64,000 nt of DNA, taken from Pelagibacteraceae bacterium AG-430-F16. GTDB taxonomy: Bacteria; Pseudomonadota; Alphaproteobacteria; Pelagibacterales; Pelagibacteraceae. The position numbers and the translations under genes are program-made. The stretch is from the NCBI GenBank assembly GCA_003213015.1, contig QCOG01000002.1, positions 72,001 through 136,000 of the forward strand. Direction: 5' to 3'. Below the pieces are notes generated by a model that saw only the letters and a program-made list of their open reading frames with translations, was not told where the DNA came from and did no database searches. This document shows positions 40,175-48,701 of the stretch, one piece after another; the stretch's first letter is position 1, and each line of letters opens with the position of its first letter.

Positions 40175-40576
40175 ATGGAAAAAAAATTCGAACAAATCAG
40201 CAAAGTTTCTGGTTTTATGAAACACAATGGTGGTCTTCTTTTTAGAGATTTATCCGAGACTGAGTTTGAATTTAAAAGTACAATACAAAAAATTCATTTA
40301 AATAGAAGAGACATTACCCATGGAGGTTTTATTTGTTCTTTAATTGATGCAGGCGCTGGAACTGCTGTATATAGAGCTAGCAATAATCAATCATGTGTAA
40401 CAGTTTCATTGGATGTTAAATTTATAGCACCATCAAGATTAGGAGATGAAATAGTTGGAAAAGTAAAAATCTTAAAAAAAACAAAGTCGATGTTATTTGT
40501 TAGTTGTAACTTATATATAAATAAAAACGTTATTGCATCAGCAACTGGTGTCTGGAAAGTAATAAGAAAAATATGA
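40175..40576 (+). CDS. PaaI-type hotdog thioesterase
   Basis: A 133-aa single hotdog domain with the PaaI/YigI-type active-site block RRDITHGGFICSLIDAGAGTAV followed by CVTVSLDVKFIAPSRLGDEI. It hydrolyses an acyl-CoA thioester of unknown chain type. It overlaps the racemase gene by 4 bp, so the two are co-translated. The proximity to a thiolase on the other side of tRNA-Arg is suggestive of fatty-acyl metabolism, but the thiolase is on the opposite strand. Confidence 0.88.
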   Translation: MEKKFEQISKVSGFMKHNGGLLFRDLSETEFEFKSTIQKIHLNRRDITHGGFICSLIDAGAGTAVYRASNNQSCVTVSLDVKFIAPSRLGDEIVGKVKILKKTKSMLFVSCNLYINKNVIASATGVWKVIRKI

Positions 40577-41271
40577 TCGGAATTTTGGGGGGTATGGGTA
40601 CACAGGCTGGTTTAGATATTTGCAACAAAATAGCTATTTTGCACAGAGGAAAACAAGATCAACAATACCCAAAATTTTTATTATACAACAAATCAGACAC
40701 ACCTAAGAGGCCTGAAAATTTAAAAAAATACTACAACGTTCTAAAAGAATTAGTTAAAGGCTGTAAATTATTAGAAAAAAATAAATGTAAGTTTATTGTT
40801 ATGCCGTGTAACACAGCACATTTTTGGTATGATGATTTAAAGAAGAAAGTTAAAATACCTATTTTAAGTATGCCAGAAGAAGTTTATAATCATACAAAAA
40901 AAAGTTGCAAGATTAATTCTCAAATTGGAATACTTGCTACAGAAGCTACCTTAAATACAAAAATTTATCATAAATATTTCAATAAAAGATTTAAACTATT
41001 ATCACCACCTATAAAAATTCAAAAAAAAAATGTAAACAAGGCAATCAAATTTGTAAAAATGGGCAATGTCAGAAAGGCAGAAAAAATAATTAAGCCTGCA
41101 ATTGATTATCTTATTAAAGTAAAATGTAAAAAAATAATCTTAGGATGCACAGAATTACCTATAGCAATTTTTGCATTCAAATCTTTTAAAAAAGCAAAAA
41201 AGTCAAAAATTTTTATAGATCCAAATTTGATACTAGCAAACACTTGTGTAAATAAATATAAGGCTGCATAA
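40573..41271 (+). CDS. Aspartate/glutamate racemase family protein
   Basis: The start MIGILGGMGTQAGLDICNKI, the first catalytic Cys in VMPCNTAHFWYDDL, and the second in IILGCTELPIAI are the hallmarks of the two-cysteine PLP-independent Asp/Glu racemases (RacX/YgeA type). At 232 aa it is typical. It overlaps the thioesterase stop by 4 bp. It could supply D-amino acids for the wall or handle a different substrate, since the family is broad. It is less like MurI, whose motifs differ. Confidence 0.87.
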   Translation: MIGILGGMGTQAGLDICNKIAILHRGKQDQQYPKFLLYNKSDTPKRPENLKKYYNVLKELVKGCKLLEKNKCKFIVMPCNTAHFWYDDLKKKVKIPILSMPEEVYNHTKKSCKINSQIGILATEATLNTKIYHKYFNKRFKLLSPPIKIQKKNVNKAIKFVKMGNVRKAEKIIKPAIDYLIKVKCKKIILGCTELPIAIFAFKSFKKAKKSKIFIDPNLILANTCVNKYKAA

Positions 41272-41412
41272 TCAGAACAAATATGTTAATATCGAAAAAA
41301 AAATAAAAATGAGAACTTTTATCTGAGTGATTCGGACTTGTTTTAGACTATTTTTGTTCTTAAGCGGTAACTATATATAGTATTAAAAAAATTTAACACA
41401 CCAAAAGTTGAA

Positions 41413-43893
41413 ATGACGAAAAATAAAATAACTGCTGTTCTCGGGCCTACCAACACAGGTAAAACCTTTCTGGCTATTGAAACAATGTTATCTTTTAGCT
41501 CTGGAATGATGGGTTTTCCCTTGAGGCTTTTAGCGAGGGAAGTTTATGACAAAGTTATTAAAAAAACTGATCCGAATAAAGTTGCATTAATCACAGGTGA
41601 AGAAAAAATAATTCCTTCAAACGCTAAGTATTATTTTTGCACTGTAGAGTCTATGCCTATTGAAAAAGATTTAGAATTCGTCGGCATAGACGAAATTCAA
41701 ATGTGCTCTGACCATGAAAGAGGTCATATTTTCACTGACAGATTATTGAATTTAAGAGGTGAAAAATTAACAATGTTCATGGGATCAAACTCAATGAAAA
41801 ATATTATTGATAAATTAGATGGAGATATTGAGTATATCGATAGAAAAAGACTGTCTAAATTAACTTACTCAGGTCACAAAAAAATTTCCCGAATAGATAG
41901 GAAAAGCGTAATTATAGCATTTTCAGCCGAAGAAGTTTATGCAATTGCCGAATTAATAAGGCGTCAAAAGGGTGGGGCTGCAATTGTGATGGGGTCTTTA
42001 AGTCCTAAGACAAGAAATTCACAAGTACAACTATATCAATCTGGGGATGTCGACTATCTTGTTGCAACTGATGCAATTGGTATGGGAATAAACATGGATT
42101 TAAATAATGTTTTTTTTTCAAGTATAAAAAAATTTGATGGTAAAAAAATACGGAGACTTAGGTTATCCGAAATTGCACAAATCGCTGGAAGAGCAGGCAG
42201 ATATCTTAATGATGGTTCCTTTGGAATAACAGGCGAATGTGGCGAGATAAGTCCTGAGGAAATTGAATTACTTGAAACTCATAAAATTGACGACATAAAT
42301 ATAATTTTTTGGAGGAATCCAAATTTAAATTTTAAAAATGGACAAGCGCTAATTAAATCCTTAGAGGAGAAGCCGAATAAACCCTGGCTAAAAAGAATTT
42401 CAGAGTGTGAGGACGAAAAAGTTTTAAAATATATTTTAAAAGATACTGAAAAATTACAAATTTTTAATAATGAAAATGAATTAAAATTATTGTGGGAATG
42501 CTGCCAGATTCCTGATTTTGTAAAAAAAACTTATGGAAATCATTTAGAAGTAATTGGAAAAGTATTTAATTTTTTAAGAGAAAAAACAGGGAAAATTTCT
42601 AATAAATACATGAAGGAACAACTTTCAATTTTAGACAAAGTTGATGGAAATGTAGATTCTATATCGAATCGAATTGCAAACGTAAGAACATGGTCTTATG
42701 TTTCTAACAAAAATGGGTGGGTAGAAAATCAAGATTATTGGGTAAAAAGAACAAAATCTTTAGAGGATAAATTATCTGATAGATTGCACGAAGAGCTTAC
42801 TAAGAGTTTTATAGATAAACGTGCAAGTGTACTAGCAAGAGGTTTAAAACAAGATATCTCCTTTGAGACACAAATTAAAAATGATGGAGAAGTTTTGATC
42901 AACAATCAATTCATTGGAAAGTTAAAAGGTCTAAAGCTTGAATTAGATTTTAAAGTTGGTGATTTAGAAACTGATATAAAATCTTTAAAAAAAGCTGCAA
43001 GACAAAATGTAAGCCCGGAAATTTCAAAAAGAATTAATCAAATAATTGAAGGAAAACAAATTGAATTAAAAGAAGATAGAAAAATTTATTGGAATAATTT
43101 TCCCATAGCAATGCTTTCTAAAGGTGCAGATTACCTTTCTCCAGAACTAAATTTAATTGTTGATGACATTGTGGAAAATGAAGAAAAATTTAAACTTCAC
43201 TCTTATCTAAAAAAATGGCTAGACACAAAAATTGCTGATGAATTAGATAGTTTATTTCAACTTAAGAGTATTAATTCAGTTAATGCTCAAATAAGGGCTT
43301 TATCTTATCAATTATATGAAAACAACGGTGTAGTAAAAAGAGAGGAGGTTTTAAATATCATTAATAATATAGGCCAAGATGAGAGAAAAATACTTAGAAA
43401 TTTAGGTGTAAAATTTGGCAGGTATCACATATTCTTATTCAAGCTTTTTAAACCGAGTGTTGTCTCTTTAAGAATTCTACTCTGGAAGAATTTCAATGGA
43501 GAAGACTTAAATTTATTTCCTCCTACTTTTGGATTAAATTTTGTGAATAACGTTAAATACAAAAACAAAAAATTTATGCTTTTATGTGGATTTGAAAAAT
43601 TTGAGAACTTTTTTGTTAGAATTGATATTTTAGAAAGATTGTTTATCGAAATAATAAACTCTAATGAAAATAAATCTGATAAAATAAAACTATTACCTAA
43701 AATGTTAAATTTGCTCGGTTGTAACAAAGATAGTTTTATAAAAGTCATTAAATTAATGGGATATAAAGTGTTTGATGAAAAAAATGAAACGTTTTTTAAA
43801 TATAAACCTTTTAAAAAGATTAAAAAAAGTTTAGATTTAAAAATTAAAAAAAATAATCCCTTTGAAGCATTAAAACAACTAGATCTAAAATGA
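41413..43893 (+). CDS. Suv3-type superfamily 2 RNA helicase
   Basis: Walker A is VLGPTNTGKTFLAIETML, Walker B is FVGIDEIQMCSDHERGHIF (DEIQ box), and motif III lies in KLTMFMGSNSM. The second RecA domain has LVATDAIGMGINM and QIAGRAGRYL. This matches the mitochondrial Suv3 degradosome helicase and its alphaproteobacterial homologues. At 826 aa it includes a long C-terminal region of unknown fold (about 350-826), which is Lys-rich at the end. A 141-bp untranslated region lies upstream, longer than usual here, so this is probably the start of the helicase-TerB-fdxA-carD transcript. It probably acts in RNA turnover. Confidence 0.88.
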   Translation: MTKNKITAVLGPTNTGKTFLAIETMLSFSSGMMGFPLRLLAREVYDKVIKKTDPNKVALITGEEKIIPSNAKYYFCTVESMPIEKDLEFVGIDEIQMCSDHERGHIFTDRLLNLRGEKLTMFMGSNSMKNIIDKLDGDIEYIDRKRLSKLTYSGHKKISRIDRKSVIIAFSAEEVYAIAELIRRQKGGAAIVMGSLSPKTRNSQVQLYQSGDVDYLVATDAIGMGINMDLNNVFFSSIKKFDGKKIRRLRLSEIAQIAGRAGRYLNDGSFGITGECGEISPEEIELLETHKIDDINIIFWRNPNLNFKNGQALIKSLEEKPNKPWLKRISECEDEKVLKYILKDTEKLQIFNNENELKLLWECCQIPDFVKKTYGNHLEVIGKVFNFLREKTGKISNKYMKEQLSILDKVDGNVDSISNRIANVRTWSYVSNKNGWVENQDYWVKRTKSLEDKLSDRLHEELTKSFIDKRASVLARGLKQDISFETQIKNDGEVLINNQFIGKLKGLKLELDFKVGDLETDIKSLKKAARQNVSPEISKRINQIIEGKQIELKEDRKIYWNNFPIAMLSKGADYLSPELNLIVDDIVENEEKFKLHSYLKKWLDTKIADELDSLFQLKSINSVNAQIRALSYQLYENNGVVKREEVLNIINNIGQDERKILRNLGVKFGRYHIFLFKLFKPSVVSLRILLWKNFNGEDLNLFPPTFGLNFVNNVKYKNKKFMLLCGFEKFENFFVRIDILERLFIEIINSNENKSDKIKLLPKMLNLLGCNKDSFIKVIKLMGYKVFDEKNETFFKYKPFKKIKKSLDLKIKKNNPFEALKQLDLK

Positions 43894-44312
43894 TATTTAA
43901 ATTTTTAAATAAAAATAAGGAAAAAACTGGCTCAAAAGTAGAGTCTATTAACATTGCTTGTCTTTTAATTCATGCAGCTAAAATAGACGAAAATTACACT
44001 TCAGAAGAAAGAGAAATGATTAAAAAAACAGTAAAGAAATTATTCCCTGATTTAGATAATTTAGATGAGATTATTACAAACGCTGAGCAAAAAGAAAATG
44101 ACTCTAATCATATTCAAGAATTTACTAAGGAGGTAAAGTCTTTGAGTACAGAAAATAAGATTATTATTATTGAGACGTTATGGAGAATAATATTATCAGA
44201 TGGAAAATCAGACATTTATGAAAATAACCTTATGAGACGTTTAGCTGGGTTGCTTTATTTAGATGATAAGATAGTTGGTGAAACTAAAGTTAAAGTGCTT
44301 AATAACAAATAA
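43890..44312 (+). CDS. TerB-like (tellurite-resistance TerB family) protein
   Basis: A 140-aa helical, acidic protein with the TerB-type pattern: [21 protein letters not shown], then [30 protein letters not shown]. The repeated Asp-rich helix-hairpin ends ([16 protein letters not shown]) are the metal-binding positions of the fold. The name is historical, and members like this are not shown to confer tellurite resistance. It overlaps the helicase by 4 bp and fdxA by 1 bp, so it belongs to one polycistron. Confidence 0.82.
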   Translation: MIFKFLNKNKEKTGSKVESINIACLLIHAAKIDENYTSEEREMIKKTVKKLFPDLDNLDEIITNAEQKENDSNHIQEFTKEVKSLSTENKIIIIETLWRIILSDGKSDIYENNLMRRLAGLLYLDDKIVGETKVKVLNNK

Positions 44313-44638
44313 TGACTTACATAGTAAACGACAAGTGTATTAAATGTAAACTAATGGATTGTGTAGAAGTATGTCCTGTTGATTGTTTTTACGAGGGAAA
44401 AAATATGCTTGTAATTAAACCAGATGAATGTATAGATTGTGGCGTTTGTGAACCTGAGTGTCCAGTTGATGCGATTAAACCAGATACAGAAGATGGAAGT
44501 GAAAAATGGTTAGAGTTAAACAAGAAGTATTCAGAGATTTGGCCAAATATTTCAGAAAAAAAAGATCCACCAATAGATAACGAGAAATATAAAAATGAAG
44601 AAAATAAATTTGAAAAGTATTTTAAAGAAAACCTTTGA
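44312..44638 (+). CDS. fdxA: 7Fe ferredoxin FdxA
   Basis: A two-cluster [3Fe-4S]/[4Fe-4S] ferredoxin. The N-terminal cysteines are in [20 protein letters not shown] (9, 12, 17, 21, 25), the second group in [18 protein letters not shown] (40, 43, 46, 50), followed by the family C-terminal helix [17 protein letters not shown]. At 108 aa it is typical for alphaproteobacteria. Its last 44 bp overlap the start of carD in another frame, consistent with the frequent fdxA-carD linkage in this class. Confidence 0.95.
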   Translation: MTYIVNDKCIKCKLMDCVEVCPVDCFYEGKNMLVIKPDECIDCGVCEPECPVDAIKPDTEDGSEKWLELNKKYSEIWPNISEKKDPPIDNEKYKNEENKFEKYFKENL

Positions 44639-45464
44639 TAAGAGAAAAAAAGGCATACCAAAAAAGAAAGTTAAAACTGTAATAAAAAAAAATAAAATAA
44701 TAAAAATAAAAAATAAATTAGGTAGACCAAAGTTAAAACAAACACATAAAAATTCTTTAAAGGGAAAAGCTAAAGCTAATTTACCCAAACCAAAAAATAA
44801 TGAAAGTTTACGCCTTTCTAAAAATCAGGATCAAAAACCTGAAATAATTAAGATTAAAAAACAGGAAACCGAAAAAAAACAATTTAAACCAAAAGATTAT
44901 GTTGTTTATCCAAAACACGGTGTTGGACAAATTTTATCTGTAAGCGCAAAGACAATCGGTGGAATTAACGTGCAGTGTTACGATATTAAATTTGAAAAAG
45001 ATAAAGCTATTGGATTACTACCTATAAACAAACAATCGAATTTAAGACCATTATCGACAATCAACCAAGTCAATAAATCTATATCGATACTAAAAGGAAA
45101 GCCAAAAATTAAAAGATCAATGTGGAGTAGAAGAGCTCAAGAATACGAACAAAAGATAACATCGGGAAAAATCTATGAGTTAGCAGAGGTGGTAAGAGAT
45201 TTAAATAAAGGCGATGATATTATGATTGATCAATCATACAGCGAAAGACAGTTGTTTGAAAAAGCCTATGAAAGAATACTGACAGAATTCCAAATAATAT
45301 TAAATCTATCTCTGGGGGATACCCAAAAAAAGCTTGATAAGGCTTTGAAGAGAAATTTAGAAAAGAATCAGCAAAATCTAGAAAAAAAAGCACCAACTAA
45401 TCAAAAACTAAGTCAAGACACAGAGGAACCAGAAAATTTAGAAAACGTTTCAGAAGAAGGGTAA
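44595..45464 (+). CDS. carD: CarD-family transcription regulator with Lys-rich N-terminal extension
   Basis: CarD/CdnL proteins bind the RNA polymerase beta lobe and stabilise open complexes. The RNAP-interacting Tudor-like domain begins near residue 97 ([18 protein letters not shown]). The DNA-contacting helical domain follows ([40 protein letters not shown]). Residues 1-95 are extremely basic (e.g. [19 protein letters not shown]) and probably disordered. No other Met occurs before the domain, so the extension seems real unless a non-ATG start is used. A strong terminator follows the stop. Confidence 0.92.
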   Translation: MKKINLKSILKKTFDKRKKGIPKKKVKTVIKKNKIIKIKNKLGRPKLKQTHKNSLKGKAKANLPKPKNNESLRLSKNQDQKPEIIKIKKQETEKKQFKPKDYVVYPKHGVGQILSVSAKTIGGINVQCYDIKFEKDKAIGLLPINKQSNLRPLSTINQVNKSISILKGKPKIKRSMWSRRAQEYEQKITSGKIYELAEVVRDLNKGDDIMIDQSYSERQLFEKAYERILTEFQIILNLSLGDTQKKLDKALKRNLEKNQQNLEKKAPTNQKLSQDTEEPENLENVSEEG

Positions 45465-45506
45465 AAAAAAACGCTTCTCACACAAACGTTATGAGAAGCG
45501 TTTTTA
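45463..45506. terminator. Strong bidirectional rho-independent terminator
   Basis: ACGCTTCTCA (45471-45480) pairs perfectly with TGAGAAGCGT (45492-45501) around an 11-nt loop, with flanking A8 and T5 runs extending the stem. On the plus strand it ends the carD transcript. On the minus strand the complementary T-run follows the hairpin, so it also ends the Lys/Arg peptide gene transcript, whose stop is 12 bp away. Confidence 0.9.
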
Positions 45507-45517
45507 AAAAAGAAAAT

Positions 45518-45589
45518 TTATCTTCTTCTTCTTCTTTTTTTTGCTTTTTTCTTAGCTTTTTTCTTAGCTTTTTTTCTTCGTTTAGCCAT
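45518..45589 (-). CDS. 23-aa Lys/Arg/Ala-only basic peptide
   Basis: ATG to TAA encodes MAKRRKKAKKKAKKKAKKRR followed by three more Arg. Eighteen or more of the 23 residues are Lys/Arg and the rest are Ala apart from the start Met. GGGAG lies 7 bp upstream of the ATG, one of the clearest Shine-Dalgarno sequences in the window. Upstream on the same strand are a leader hairpin (45608-45626) and a perfect TTGACA (45665-45660). Downstream is the strong bidirectional terminator. The gene is between convergent carD and the fadD 3' end. The protein would bind nucleic acid or the ribosome by charge. I recognise no family. Confidence 0.7.
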   Translation of the reverse strand: MAKRRKKAKKKAKKKAKKRRRRR

Positions 45590-45607
45590 CTTTAGCTCCC
45601 TGTTGTT

Positions 45608-45626
45608 ACGAATCTTTTTGATTCGT
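45608..45626 (-). promoter_or_regulatory. Leader hairpin of the basic peptide gene
   Basis: ACGAATC-N5-GATTCGT is a perfect 7-bp inverted repeat with a loop of five identical bases. It lies between the presumed promoter and the GGGAG ribosome-binding site, near the 5' end of the predicted transcript. It could protect the mRNA end or be a protein-binding site. Confidence 0.5.
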
Positions 45627-45635
45627 TATAAGTTA

Positions 45636-45665
45636 ATTCTTAAATATTTTCTTTTGTTATGTCAA
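45636..45665 (-). promoter_or_regulatory. Putative promoter of the basic peptide gene
   Basis: On the minus strand a consensus TTGACA (45665-45660) is followed after 18 bp by AAGAAT (4 of 6 matches to TATAAT), placing the start point just before the leader hairpin. The -35 is exact but the -10 is weak. Confidence 0.4.
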
Positions 45666-45786
45666 ACATTTAATTAGTTATAAATCTATTCATCAATTAG
45701 CAAAAAATTAAAATTTTTTTTTTAAATGTTAAAAGTTAAAAAAGAATAGTGTTTATGCGCATTATAATCAAGTTTGTTTGTTAAAT

Positions 45787-47475
45787 TTAATAAAGTTTTT
45801 CCAAATCTTCTTTATATTTTTCTAAAATTTTTTTTCTTTTTAATTTCAAAGTTGGTGTCAACATTCCATTTTCAATTGTAAATTCCTCTTTAATAATTTT
45901 AATTTTTTTAACTTTTTCAACAGTTGACAAATTTTTATTTAAATTTTCGATGTATAAATTAATTTCTGCTCTATTTTCTTCACGATCACTTACAATTAGC
46001 GCAACTAAATAAGTTTTTTTATCTCCGTAAACTAAACTTTGTTTAATTTTTTCATTTAAACATAATAAATTTTCAATTTTAGACGGAGAAATGTTATCAC
46101 CACCTAGATTTACAATAATTTCTTTTTTTCTATCAGTTATTTTCAAATTTCCTTCTTTAGTAAACTCTCCTATATCACCAGTATGTAACCATCCTTCTTT
46201 AACAATTTCATTAGTTTCATCTTTTTTATTCCAATAGCCAAGCATAACGTTTTCTCCTCTAACTAATATTTCACCATCAATTGAAATTTTTACTTCGTTG
46301 GTTTTAAAAGGAGGTCCTACAGTCTCAATTTGAATATTCCCTGGAATGTTGCAGCTTACAACTGGAGAGGCTTCTGTAAGGCCATATCCTTGTAATGTAG
46401 GTAATCCAATAGAGTTCAAAAATTCTCCGATTTTTTGATCAAGAGCACCACCACCTGAAACAAATGCTTGAAGTTCTCCACCAAATTGTTTTTTGATCTT
46501 TTTTCTGACTAAAATTTCACACAAAAAATTAGATATTTTTTCCCCAAAATTAAGGTTTTCCTTTTTAAGATTTTTTAAACCTAATTTTAAAGTATTCTCT
46601 ATCAGGCTCTTCTTGAAACCGCTCAATTTAGAAAAGTTTAAAGAAATTTTATTATATAAATTTTGATAGAATCTAGGGACAGCAGTCATGATTGTGGGTT
46701 TTGCTATTGACATATTGGGAATAAGTTTATCTAAACTTTCAGCATAATAAACCTTTGCTCCGAGAGAAATTTGCACAAATTGGACTGTATGTTCATAAGA
46801 ATGTGAAAGAGGTAACCACGTCAAAAAAACTGGTTTTTTCTTATTAACAATTGAAGATAATATTCCTAGAGCTCCTTCACAGTTAGAAAGAATTCCTCCG
46901 TGACTTAACATCACTCCTTTTGGTTTACCTGTCGTACCAGAGGTATAAATTATACAAGCTAAATCATTTCTTCTAATTTTTTGATTATAGCTTTCATTAA
47001 TTAGATTTGTTTTTTTAAATATTTGAGAAAAATTTTCAATTTTATCAGTTGTTTCATCAATCGAGATTATCTTAATATTGTTATTTAAAAATTTTTTTAT
47101 TTTTTCATACTGTAATTTATTTGAAACTATACAAACCTTTGGTCCACAATCATTAATGATGTATTCATAGTCTGAATTTGAATAAGTAGTAAATAAAGGT
47201 ACTGTAACACCTCCTGAATTCATTATTGCAATATCAGCAATTAACCATTGAGGTCTATTTTCAGATAGTAAAATACATCTGTCACCAGGAGTAATATAAT
47301 CTTGTAGATAAGCTGTTAGAGATCTGATTTTTGATGTTACTTCACTCCAACTTAGGGAATAATTCTTAACTTTTGAACTTAATCCAAATAAAAAATGCAG
47401 ATTTTTTTTATCCTCGATTTCATCATATTTTTTAAAATAAAGTTCTACTAAACTATTTAAGTTTTTTATTTTCAT
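45787..47475 (-). CDS. fadD: Long-chain acyl-CoA synthetase (AMP-forming)
   Basis: An adenylate-forming ligase that activates fatty acids to acyl-CoA. The ATP-binding P-loop is IIYTSGTTGKPKGVMLSH. It then has LTWLPLSHSYEHTVQF, LQGYGLTEASPVVSCN, GWLHTGDIGEFTKEGNLKITDR and KEIIVNLGGDNISPSKIE. The long-chain (FadD15/ACSL-like) subgroup is suggested by the SHSYEH and GGDNISP variants. At 562 aa it is slightly short. It starts just after tRNA-Leu on the same strand. The symbol marks the function rather than strict orthology to E. coli FadD. Confidence 0.88.
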   Translation of the reverse strand: MKIKNLNSLVELYFKKYDEIEDKKNLHFLFGLSSKVKNYSLSWSEVTSKIRSLTAYLQDYITPGDRCILLSENRPQWLIADIAIMNSGGVTVPLFTTYSNSDYEYIINDCGPKVCIVSNKLQYEKIKKFLNNNIKIISIDETTDKIENFSQIFKKTNLINESYNQKIRRNDLACIIYTSGTTGKPKGVMLSHGGILSNCEGALGILSSIVNKKKPVFLTWLPLSHSYEHTVQFVQISLGAKVYYAESLDKLIPNMSIAKPTIMTAVPRFYQNLYNKISLNFSKLSGFKKSLIENTLKLGLKNLKKENLNFGEKISNFLCEILVRKKIKKQFGGELQAFVSGGGALDQKIGEFLNSIGLPTLQGYGLTEASPVVSCNIPGNIQIETVGPPFKTNEVKISIDGEILVRGENVMLGYWNKKDETNEIVKEGWLHTGDIGEFTKEGNLKITDRKKEIIVNLGGDNISPSKIENLLCLNEKIKQSLVYGDKKTYLVALIVSDREENRAEINLYIENLNKNLSTVEKVKKIKIIKEEFTIENGMLTPTLKLKRKKILEKYKEDLEKLY

Positions 47476-47479
47476 AAAA

Positions 47480-47566
47480 TGGTGGGCAAAGAGAGAATCG
47501 AACTCTCACAGTATTACTACTATTGGATTTTGAGTCCAACGCGTCTACCAGTTCCGCCATTCGCCC
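47480..47566 (-). tRNA. tRNA-Leu(CAA)
   Basis: A class II tRNA on the reverse strand. The acceptor GGGCGAA/TTTGCCC contains one G-T pair. The anticodon arm TTGGA-CTCAAAA-TCCAA gives anticodon CAA. A long variable arm (TAGTAGTAATACTG), the T arm GAGAGTTCGATTCTC and an encoded CCA complete it. The fadD start is 5 bp downstream of its 3' end. Confidence 0.95.
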
Positions 47567-47615
47567 AATTTTAATAATTTCATTTTTATAATTATAGTAT
47601 AAAAATAATTTTAGC

Positions 47616-48224
47616 ATGTTTAAAGAAATATATAGAAAATCAATCGATTTGGCGGGTCATAAAAATTCAAAATTTTTTCTAGGTTTTATATCGTTCATAG
47701 AAAGTTTTATATTTCCAATACCACCTGACGTTTTTATTATACCAATGACAATTGCTAAGAGAACCGAATGGCTTAAAATTGCTTTAATCGCCACTATTGG
47801 GTCTGTTTTGGGAGCATGCCTTGGATATTTTATTGGCTATGTTTTTTTTAATGAGATTGGTATAAAGATATTTGAATTATACGGTGTTGATAATACTAAC
47901 TTTTTAAAAGACAAAGTTTCCTCAGATGGGGGTATAATAGCTTGGATAACTTTGTTAGCTATCGCTGGTTTCACGCCTGTGCCATTTAAATTACTAACTA
48001 TTACAAGTGGATTTGTACACTTTAATTTTTTCTATTTTGCTCTTGTATCATTATTAACAAGAGGTTTTAGATTTTTTTTAATAGCGTTTTTAATTGGAAA
48101 TTTTGGACCCGCTATGAAAAAAATAATTGAAAAAAGACTAGTCACCCTCTCGATAATTATATCTGTTATTTTGGTGATAGTTGCTTACTTTGTATACAAT
48201 TTCTTAGTCGAATTTAAATTATAG
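47616..48224 (+). CDS. YqaA/VTT-domain (DedA-related) membrane protein
   Basis: A 202-aa membrane protein with the VTT/SNARE-associated pattern: FLGFISFIESFIFPIPPDVFIIP near the N-terminus, GSVLGACLGYFIGYVF, then ITLLAIAGFTPVPFKLLTITSG, LLTRGFRFFLIAFLIG and a last membrane segment. The conserved Pro and the G-F/TP-PVPFK segment match the YqaA branch, which is linked to lipid scrambling in the wider family. The gene is 0 bp before dsbB on the same strand, so they form an envelope operon with coq7. Confidence 0.85.
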   Translation: MFKEIYRKSIDLAGHKNSKFFLGFISFIESFIFPIPPDVFIIPMTIAKRTEWLKIALIATIGSVLGACLGYFIGYVFFNEIGIKIFELYGVDNTNFLKDKVSSDGGIIAWITLLAIAGFTPVPFKLLTITSGFVHFNFFYFALVSLLTRGFRFFLIAFLIGNFGPAMKKIIEKRLVTLSIIISVILVIVAYFVYNFLVEFKL

Positions 48225-48701
48225 ATGTCTTTAGAGAGAAAATTTAAAATATTTTATACTTTAATTATTTTATTGTGTCTTAGTTCAATATGTTATGCAT
48301 TTTTTGTTGAATATATTTTAGGTTATAAACCATGTATTTTGTGTAAGTATCAAAGGGTGCCCTATATTTTAGCTTTGATAATTGGACTTATTGGTTTTGT
48401 AAAACCTTTAAACAAAAGAGTAATTTTTTTTATATTTTTAACCTTTTTAATAAGTATGACATTATCTGGATACCATGTTGGTGTTGAGCAAGAAATATAC
48501 CAGTCAATTTTTAATTGCTCAGACAATAATTTGAGTATTTTGGAAAAAAGCAAATTGCTTGAGAATTTGAGTGTGATAAATCCTGACTGTAGAAACGTAA
48601 ATTTTGCTGTATTTGGGGTGTCCCTTGCGACTATAAATTTTATATTATCATTTGTAATTTCCTTAGTTTCTTATTATTTGTATTATAATGCAAAAAACTA
48701 A
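48225..48701 (+). CDS. dsbB: DsbB-family disulfide oxidoreductase
   Basis: A four-helix inner-membrane protein that would reoxidise DsbA with quinone. The first periplasmic pair is KPCILCKYQRVPY (C-x2-C followed by the quinone-interacting Arg). A second pair of cysteines is in FNCSDNN and NPDCRNV. At 158 aa it is typical. It overlaps coq7 by 14 bp, coupling a quinone-using protein to a quinone-biosynthesis gene. No dsbA is in the window, although a TlpA-like thioredoxin lies 2 kb downstream. Confidence 0.88.
   Translation: MSLERKFKIFYTLIILLCLSSICYAFFVEYILGYKPCILCKYQRVPYILALIIGLIGFVKPLNKRVIFFIFLTFLISMTLSGYHVGVEQEIYQSIFNCSDNNLSILEKSKLLENLSVINPDCRNVNFAVFGVSLATINFILSFVISLVSYYLYYNAKN

Noticed and set aside
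44552-44788. Minus-strand Phe-rich ORF opposite the carD start
   Set aside because: It is the complement of the Lys-rich CarD extension, and membrane-like composition is expected from any reversed poly-Lys coding sequence.
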